Shown here: piece after piece, positions 57,696-64,000 of the stretch
Layout: every line of letters starts with the position of its first letter
Numbering within the stretch: position 1 is the stretch's first letter
Assembly: GCA_946902985.2 (NCBI GenBank)
Contig: OX336389.2
Coordinates: forward strand, 1,288,846,792-1,288,910,791
DNA length: 64,000 nucleotides
Direction of reading: 5' to 3'
Source of the DNA: Meconema thalassinum
Taxonomy: Eukaryota > Arthropoda > Insecta > Orthoptera > Tettigoniidae
Position numbers and translations under genes: made by a program
Notes under the pieces: generated by a model
The model's database searches: none
The model's input: the letters and a program-made list of their open reading frames with translations, nothing else
What the model was told of the DNA's origin: nothing

Positions 57696-57735
57696 TTTAT
57701 CATTGCTTCCCCATAAAAGGGGAAGCAATGATAAA
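57696..57735. repeat. Perfect hairpin, 17-bp stem, 6-base loop
   Basis: TTTATCATTGCTTCCCC (57696-57712), loop ATAAAA, exact complement 57719-57735. No T-run follows and this is eukaryotic DNA, so I do not call a terminator. Confidence 0.9.
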
Positions 57736-57739
57736 ACTC

Positions 57740-58915
57740 GGGGAGACCAAATCCTGAGGCAAACGATTCTTAAACTACTGAAATTAGTCAAAATATCTGT
57801 GGTAATAGCCGGGGAAAAATTCTGGAGATGATGCAGTAATAGATGTTTACTTCTCCGCCGACTATTACCCACCCACCATCCCCTTTTTAGATCACGACTT
57901 ACTGTACTGTATATAGTTAAAATACCAGCTGAGTCCACCATTGTACGTGTGATTTTTGGACAAATAAAGTATAGCCAACCCCACACATATGGTACTACTG
58001 TATAGCCGGTATCATAAAACAAAAAAGCGCCAAGTTCCACTCAAGCACTTCTTCGAAAGAAATCGCCCTCAAGACAGTGTAGTGCACCAGTTTTTTAAAA
58101 TAATATCTGATTTATATCTTCCCACCTGCTAAGACTGAAATTACCCAAAAACACAATAATTTTCATCCAGACTAATGGTTTTTGCCTATACCAATAATTG
58201 TTAGGTGGCATGTTAGCTAATGATTATACAGGGTGAACAAAAAATGCCGCACTTGGAGGTCGGCATGTGGTTCCTCGTCAAAATTCACGACAAAAGTTTA
58301 CGTTGCAAAACCTAGTCCCACCAATATGTTTGACAGAAATGCGTGTTAAGAAACGAGGCTCTGGCAACGCTGTAGCTGCATGCAGCGTGGCCAAAAGCAG
58401 GTCGCAGGAACTCGGCGCTCTGCCAGAGCTTTCTCTGTACATTTTGATGCACTGCAGGATGTGACAGTGTTGCCAGCTTTGAGTTTTATACGCGTGTTTT
58501 CAAACAGCACCCGATCCAATTTTTCTATTGAAACTTTTGTTTTGCAATTGGATGAGGAATCGCATGCCGACCTCCAAGTGTGGCATTTTTTGTTCACCCT
58601 GTATACACCCCTGGTTTTTGTCATGCATCAATAATCTTTATCCAGGCCTATGGTTTTGCCAATTAATGCTTTTTCACATAATTACAATATTACGTGTGTT
58701 GTGTCTTATGATGTATTTAGTATCCCACATGTTGGCAACAATGAACTGTCATCAGTTTGTGCATCAGAGTAACAGTTGATGAACCTGGTGCGCCGCAGGA
58801 ACATGGCTGCTGTGGAATAAAACTTTTATTTACATAATATAACAAATATTTCCGGTGCAGCATTGATAATTGTCAGTAATTTCAATTGCTAATGACTCTC
58901 AGAAAGGTACGAAAA
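57740..58915 (+). repeat. Anonymous dispersed repeat, copy C (carries a MITE)
   Basis: Same block order as copies A, B and D: GATGCAGTAATAGATG, TATATAGTTAAAATACCAGCTG, AAAGTATAGCCAACCCCAC, TTTTCATCCAGACTAATGG, then, after the MITE, CCCCTGGTTTTTGTCATGC, CCACATGTTGGC and GAACATGGCTGC. Interrupted at 58229-58601. Confidence 0.7.
58229..58601. mobile_element. MITE with 39-bp terminal inverted repeats, TA target
   Basis: 373 bases. Termini 58229-58267 and 58563-58601 are inverted copies with one mismatch, starting CAGGGTGAACAAAA, flanked by TATA on both sides (TA duplication, Tc1/mariner-like). It interrupts repeat copy C at a point where copy D reads straight through. The internal region has no convincing ORF, so it is non-autonomous. 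Confidence 0.9.
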
Positions 58916-59198
58916 TCATATATTTTCAATAATAAGCCAGGTAGAAGTGTAAAAGCCAGGGTTTGGTCTCCTCCAGAATTAATGAAGCAACTCAAAAGAA
59001 AGGCATTTGTTTCCCCATCCTTTGCATATCGGTATTTCAGGTCTTTTGGCATGTTTGACCTTTTTTTTAAATATTATTCTCCCAATAGTTTTTCCTGTTT
59101 TAGCTGCCCAAGGTCCCACAGCTGTGTCCTTTGATGGCTTGGCATCTCTAAAGCTAGTATATATTGTCGATCCTCACTTATGTGTTATTAATATGTGT

Positions 59199-59401
59199 AG
59201 GGGGCGTGGTGGCTCAGCGGTCTAGTTGTATGCCTCTCGCCAAGGCGGTCAGGGTTCGATTCCCGGTCAATGCATGTGAGATTTTCGAAGTGAAATGCCA
59301 TGTCCTGTGGTTCGGATTCCACGTAAAAAGGAGGTCCCGTGGCTCATAATCACAAGATTCACGGTCACGTAAAACTACAATCTTCCTTTCCTTTTTTTTT
59401 A
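59199..59401 (+). repeat. tRNA-derived SINE, family 2, copy 1
   Basis: A box TGGCTCAGCGG (59210-59220) and perfect B box GGTTCGATTCC (59253-59263), then a body ending ACTACAATCTTCC and a T-rich tail. Flanked by AATATGTGT (59190-59198 and 59402-59410). The second copy is at 63144-63335. Confidence 0.85.
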
Positions 59402-59410
59402 AATATGTGT

Positions 59411-60340
59411 TACTAACTTGTATGTTTTTTCATACAAACATCGTATTCTGCAGGTACCAAGTGTTCTCCGTTCTAATTTAGCTACGTTCGACATTTTTCA
59501 GTTACCTCTCATTCATATGCTCCTATGTGCTGAAAAGTTCTCATTTATAAGCCATCGTGTACAATCTTAACTTACCTTTAAATAGTGTTCTTAGTTTGAA
59601 GTAATAAGAAGGGAAATTATAAGCATGCATATTCAGTACACTAAAGAACATGGGTAGAGCAATGTAATGTGTCCGATAACCATCAGAACAAGGCAAAAAC
59701 ACTGATCATCTGTCAGCATGTCTCCAGCCCAGATCTTAATCAAGCCATCTAGGCATGTTGGCAGAATGTCTCTATTGACAGTTCAAAAATGATAATTGCA
59801 AACTGACTTCAGTGTGATAGCCTACCATGTGAAAACTGAAGTAGATATGGTAGGTTTTGAACTTCTGTCTTCAGGAGATCAAATTGTTGGCAACTGTTCG
59901 TCCAAGGGAATAACTAACTTATGGCCCCTAAAGGTAGGAACAAAGCATAGTTTCAGGAAGCACAGCAAATAGTAAAGAGAATTTCTACTGGCATTTGTTT
60001 ACTGTGTAAAAGAGATTCTCAAAGCAATGGGGCGTTTGTTACTGTGCAATAAATTGTTGTATTGTAATAAAGAATCTGTAGAGCAGAACTTAAAAATGAT
60101 ACCACATTCAAGTTTGAACCCGAATCTCCTGCATTCTACGCAGGTGTTCGTTTTGTTTGCATCACAACAGTTTGCGTCCAGGACAACTGAATTCCTTGTC
60201 TTCAAATATAACCCTCGGGGCTTAGCAGTGCACACTAAATTATGCACCTTGACAACAATGGGGAACTGCAGTAAGTCTGGAGAGTAGTAGTTCCAACCCC
60301 AGCACTGACAGCGGCCATCCAGAGTGGTTCCCTCCGTTTC
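59411..60340. other. Unassigned sequence
   Basis: No gene, repeat or RNA recognised. The small ORFs near 60000-60290 overlap on both strands without a motif. Confidence 0.5.
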
Positions 60341-60412
60341 AATAATGTTATTGATTTGACGTCCTATTTATTTAACTGTGGCTTTTAGAGACGCCTGGGT
60401 GTCAGAATTTTG
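60341..60412 (-). repeat. SINE family 1, 3' fragment
   Basis: AATAATGTTATTG, GACGTCC and GGCTTTTAGAGACGCC match the 3' part of 8260-8473 in the same orientation. 5'-truncated. Confidence 0.7.
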
Positions 60413-60960
60413 CATAACCATTGCTTATGAAGCTTCATCACAGAGAAAAATTGTTCACAAATGTAGATGAAACCAAACATGGACATAATTTTGGAAGCCT
60501 CATGATGGAGGTGTGCAACTTCTTCTTGCGGTTAACCTTCGTAAAATTCTTGAGCACTTTCAACATAAAAGTCATATAAGTGCAAAACACTGGAGGTCAA
60601 TCAGTTCCCTCTGCAAATGAGCAGGGACATTATCAATTTATGTGGCAAACTGTCTTGCAAAAAATTCAAGAAACTTCCTGAAAATGTTTGGGAAATTGTT
60701 CTTTTATATCTTCTAAAACTTGAGCATAAGAGTAGTGTATCCAAACATTGCAATTTCTTGAACACATTTGACTTTAGGGAAATAAACGGCGTTGTGTCTA
60801 CTTTGAAGAGCTTTGTTAAGGACATACAAATGGGCAGTGATGTCTACTAAGAACTCGAGGTCTGCTGTCCATACCGGGTCTTTCAATTTTATAGGCAAAA
60901 TTCTAACCATTATGGATCTGTATTGACTTACAGTATAAAATATATACTCGCAGTAGTAAC
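60413..60960 (-). pseudogene. hAT transposase fragment, GTF2IRD2/SCAND3-like
   Basis: Reading from about 60960, the protein shows DPVWTADLEFLVDITAHLYVLNKALQSR, a block typical of hAT-derived proteins such as GTF2IRD2. After stops and shifts come a LQRELIDLQC motif and, near 60430-60500, an IMSMFGFIYICEQFFSVMKL motif, the hAT C-terminal dimerisation signature. The order is right but about half of the residues between are missing, and several stops interrupt it. This is a different hAT lineage from 27765-29931. Confidence 0.7.
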
Positions 60961-61059
60961 CGGCTTCGCCCGGTGGAAAGATCATGAAGTCTTATAGTGC
61001 CCTTAATCTCTGTGGTCTGATAACACTCAAAGTGATGACCCCCCAGCGGCTCACATCTA

Positions 61060-61765
61060 GTGGGATGTGGGTTAGTGACCATGGGACCCCAGCTGAGTCC
61101 GGCATTGCTTCCACTTACTTGTGCCGGGCTCCTCTCCGTCTTCTTTCCTCTTGACCTCTCTTGATCAACTCTTGTTCTCTTCCGACCCCGACGGTATTAG
61201 GGAATCCGAGGCCTAGGGAGTCTTTCACTTTCTCGCCTTAATTGGCCCTTCTAATCTTTCCTGATACACTCATTCTTCGAGGGGTCAGCCTTCTTTTTAT
61301 TTTCATGTTATCTCCTGCCTTCTGCACAAGGCCCTCAAGGAGCCAGGGTGTATGTAGCCCCACCACTTTTGGTGCACCCTGGATAGTGCTACACCCTCAA
61401 GGGCTCACGGCTGGTGAGTTTGGGTGTTGGCGACCCTGAGGGATTCCTGAGCTGGGTCCGTTTTGTCCTCTTTTTTCCTCTGACCTTGGAGTGGGCCCTC
61501 TCCTCTTTCTCCTTTCCTATCTGCCTTTCACGGCTCTCCTTCCTTCCAGGTCCCCCAATCCTCATTCTTCGAGGGTTGAGGGCATTTCTTTTTCTTCCTG
61601 TCCTTTATTTGTTTACCATTTCTTCTTCTAGTATGTAAGTTTGTTGTTAGTATTAGTTATAGTTTTCATTCTCATCTCATCTTTAACTCTCACCCACACC
61701 ATTAGGGGCCGATAACCTAGATGTTAGGCCCCTTAAAACAACAATTATCATCATCATCAAAATGA
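61060..61765 (+). repeat. Retroposon-like repeat ending in a hairpin and ATC tail
   Basis: Non-coding, C/T-rich, with the block CTCATTCTTCGAGGG twice (about 61268 and 61562). The 3' end has a hairpin with AGGGGCC (61704-61710) facing GGCCCCT (61727-61733), followed by an ATCATCATCATC tail. This pattern suggests a non-autonomous retroposon. I recall similar insect repeat ends, but the 5' limit is a guess. Confidence 0.5.
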
Positions 61766-61846
61766 TGAATTATTGATTTATCCAGTGGAGTTAGTGTGGC
61801 TGCAATAAACATAAAGTACTGTAGCTGTGAAAATTATCTACAGTCT

Positions 61847-62659
61847 TGTTACGTGCCCCCCCCCCCCCCCCCCCCTAGTGACACTTTTGTTAACTGGATT
61901 ACGGTGGGTTGAAGCACAACACAGATTGTTCCTTTAAAGAAATAATTAACTTTATTGCGGCCAGAAAGATACACTACTCACCAGCAAATACAAACAATTA
62001 GAACCTTACTCCAGTTTCCTCAAGTCTCTTCCTTATGGAGAGCTCTTGCCCCCTTTCACTTGTCAACAAACCACAGAAGTTAATCCGTCCTAATGAGTCC
62101 GGTGGCCTTGACAGAAACTACCTGCACCTCTTTCTTATGCACACAAACTACAGTTACTTACGATAACCTGCTACACGCTGCTTCGCTGTCCACGAGCTGG
62201 GAAACAATGTCACTGGATTTCGTAATTCGCTCGGCACTTCGCCACAATACCTCTGTCGCTCAGTGAAATCACACTCGCTCAAAACACAGGCAGTCCCCTG
62301 TATGCTTCTCACTCCCTCGCTGTCAAGAGAATCGGCTTCACTAGGGGTTTCGCAAGTCACCACACTTCTGTCGCTCAGGATAAACGCTCGCACTAGCTCG
62401 TAAAACACACACACCCTGCTTGTCAGGTCGCTCTTATATAGCAGGCCGGTGACTCAATAAATGCTTCTAGACCCATCCAGGGTTCACGGCTTCTCGAGGT
62501 TTCCATCACTGGCTGAGTCACGAATATTCTGGACCATCCCTTTGTCCTAGGAGTCCTGTTGCATAAGGCGCACGCAATACACTGAGGCAGAGCACAGCCC
62601 AGCCCGGGGGCAGTTGTGACTCATGCGGCGACCGATGAAACAAACTCACAGCCGTAACA
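61847..62659 (-). repeat. Probable solo LTR
   Basis: 813 bases with short inverted termini TGTTACG...CGTAACA. On the minus strand it has a TATATAAG promoter motif (about 62435) and, further 3', a GCAATAAAG polyadenylation signal (about 61955), the order expected of U3-R-U5. No internal element adjoins it and no target-site duplication was found. It contains the C20 run near one end. Confidence 0.5.
61856..61875. repeat. C homopolymer, 20 bases
   Basis: Uninterrupted C20 (G20 on the minus strand), prone to slippage in replication and sequencing. Confidence 0.95.
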
Positions 62660-62954
62660 CCATTATCCTTACTTCTGGCCGGAGACAGTTTAAGTAGCCA
62701 GGGTTAACAGAATGTATGTCACCCTACAGTCTGTATGAAGTGAATGATGCATGATTAAGACACATGCATGTCAGCATAATTTGCTTCTTAACTCATAGTG
62801 GAAGCAATGAGTGATGTGTGGCTGTTGGATGTGTATGAATTGCTCTATTGTATTGCTGGCAAAATTTGAGGCTTTCTCTTAACTCCCTCACCCTTTGCAT
62901 TACATACAGTAAATAATTTGTAGCCTAGTTTTATTATAGGGGTGTCTGCTACTT

Positions 62955-63371
62955 TTATACAAATTTTCATAGTCATTTGTAGCTCTTCAGTCTGTCAACA
63001 CGATTATGCCCAATGAATGGGCGGGGTACAAGATATAAATATATAAATACACTCCTGGAAAGAATTACATGTATTAGTTAATTATCACTATTAAACGGAG
63101 AACTACAGTAAGCTAATCGTGTTGACCAACTGAAGAGCTACAAGGGGGCATGGTGGCACAGCGGTCAAGCTGTTGGCCTCTCACCAAGGTGGACTGGCTT
63201 TGATTCCCGGTCAAATGCACGTGAGATTTTCAAAGTGAAATACCATGTCCTGTGGTTCAGATTCCACATAAAAAGGTGGTCTCTTGGTTCATAATCACAA
63301 GATTCACGGTCACGTAAAACTACAATCTTCCTTTTTGAAGAACTACAAATGACAATTTTGTATGGGCAACA
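62955..63371. repeat. Inverted-repeat element interrupted by a SINE
   Basis: The left arm (about 62955-63007, including TTGTAGCTCTTCAG and GTCAACACGATTA) is mirrored by 63114-63143 and, beyond the SINE, 63349-63371. The loop is about 105 bases. Probably a foldback or MITE-type element; no terminal duplication was defined. Confidence 0.7.
63144..63335 (+). repeat. tRNA-derived SINE, family 2, copy 2
   Basis: Colinear with 59199-59401: A box TGGCACAGCGG (63154-63164), a decayed B box GGCTTTGATTCC, and the same 3' end ACTACAATCTTCC. Flanked by a 13-base duplication with one mismatch (63131-63143 and 63336-63348). Inserted in the right arm of an inverted repeat. Confidence 0.85.
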
Positions 63372-64000
63372 CTGAAAGAATGGCTTCAAATCTCTACAAA
63401 TGTTCATGCCATTTGCACCACTAGTTTTGAGGCCAACCCATAAACACACAAAAGTCAAACTGAGGGGATATTTAGTAATTACATACCGTACCTCATCTGG
63501 GATAAACACAGATTGAGCCAAAAACTCAAAGTTCAGACAGAAAGCTTACTTTATTTATATACTGTAGATAGTAATGAATTTATTACAAATCAGGTGTGCA
63601 TAGTGCATATGGGAAAGGATTAATTTGCAACGTTTAGTTTCAGCAAACTAACCACTTAAGATAGGCTATAGCCCACTATTTAACTGAGAATGCATCAAAT
63701 TTACCTCTCATGAGAAATATTATTTTGCTACTACAGTGTAGCCTACTCCCGATAATTAGTTTTGCGGTTAATTCACGTGTCTCCAAGAGCTTCTTCTAAT
63801 AGAAATTCTTACAGAGACTAATCATCACGCTAAGTAATATCTCCATCGTTTAAAAGAATTTTATAATGCGTCGCGTTGCGTAGAGACTAAATCATTGAGA
63901 TTTGAGAAGACTGAACTGCGTTTTTCAGTGAAGTAACAGTAAGGCTACTTACGCACTGCTACCAGAATGCTACAATCTTGGAAACATACGAGCAGGTTGC
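63372..64000. other. Unassigned sequence
   Basis: No feature recognised to the end of the window. Confidence 0.5.

Noticed and set aside
57696..57735. Transcription terminator from the perfect hairpin
   Set aside because: Intrinsic terminators are bacterial; there is no T-run and the context is an insect repeat cluster.
59199..59270. Genuine tRNA gene (A and B boxes present)
   Set aside because: The region does not fold as a full cloverleaf by eye, continues into a SINE body and has a target-site duplication. Same reasoning for 8400-8473 and 51540-51612.

Overview
The window looks like a stretch of a large, repeat-rich insect genome. I find no bacterial-style operons, no CRISPR array and no rRNA or tRNA gene. 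Nearly everything recognisable is a transposable element or a decayed piece of one: at least five kinds of non-LTR retrotransposon, Ty1/copia and Ty3/gypsy LTR elements, hAT-type transposases, tRNA-derived SINEs, a TA-target MITE and several palindromic repeats. Some SINE cores resemble repeats I recall from polyneopteran insects (stick insects, crickets, katydids). That taxonomic guess is from memory and weak.

Layout. 1-1485 is unassigned. 1485-5690 holds a truncated CR1-like LINE (+) split by a 5'-truncated RTE LINE (-, 25-bp target-site duplication), with an RTE endonuclease fragment (-) abutting its 3' side. 6541-8135 is a second CR1/L2-like LINE (-). 8260-8473 is a tRNA-derived SINE with a target-site duplication, and 8520-11410 is a decayed relative of the first LINE. 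12959-25784 is one 12.8-kb gypsy element (-) with very long LTRs (about 2.69 kb, about 1.2% divergent), a long coiled-coil Gag extension and a pol carrying stops and frameshifts. 27765-29931 is a broken hAT/ZMYM1-like transposase. 30100-33560 looks like a diverged leader plus LTR of a gypsy relative.

34930-49500 is the most instructive nest. An I-like LINE (gag with three zinc knuckles; endonuclease, RT and RNase H) carries a nearly full-length CR1-like LINE (38630-42890, ATGGCT target duplication) in its RT gene. Further 3' it carries an apparently intact copia element (43592-48160, ATTCC target duplication, LTRs identical except in one A-tract). The host LINE frame reads straight across the copia insertion site. 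Judged by decay, the I-like LINE is oldest, the CR1-like LINE intermediate and the copia very young.

49796-49968 is the only candidate cellular gene sequence: an exon with good splice signals encoding an arginine-rich N-terminus followed by a segment resembling the start of mitochondrial F1-ATPase assembly factor 1 (ATPAF1). The rest of the window would then be a long first coding intron. It contains four copies of an anonymous repeat family, a full-length RTE-like LINE with an intact 988-codon ORF (52679-56099), a palindrome cluster, a MITE with 39-bp inverted termini (58229-58601), two copies of a second tRNA-derived SINE, a hAT/GTF2IRD2-like fragment (-), a probable solo LTR and an inverted repeat interrupted by a SINE. 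I see no undescribed multi-gene system. The strongest items are the young nested copia, the intact RTE, the long-LTR/coiled-coil gypsy and the ATPAF1 exon.
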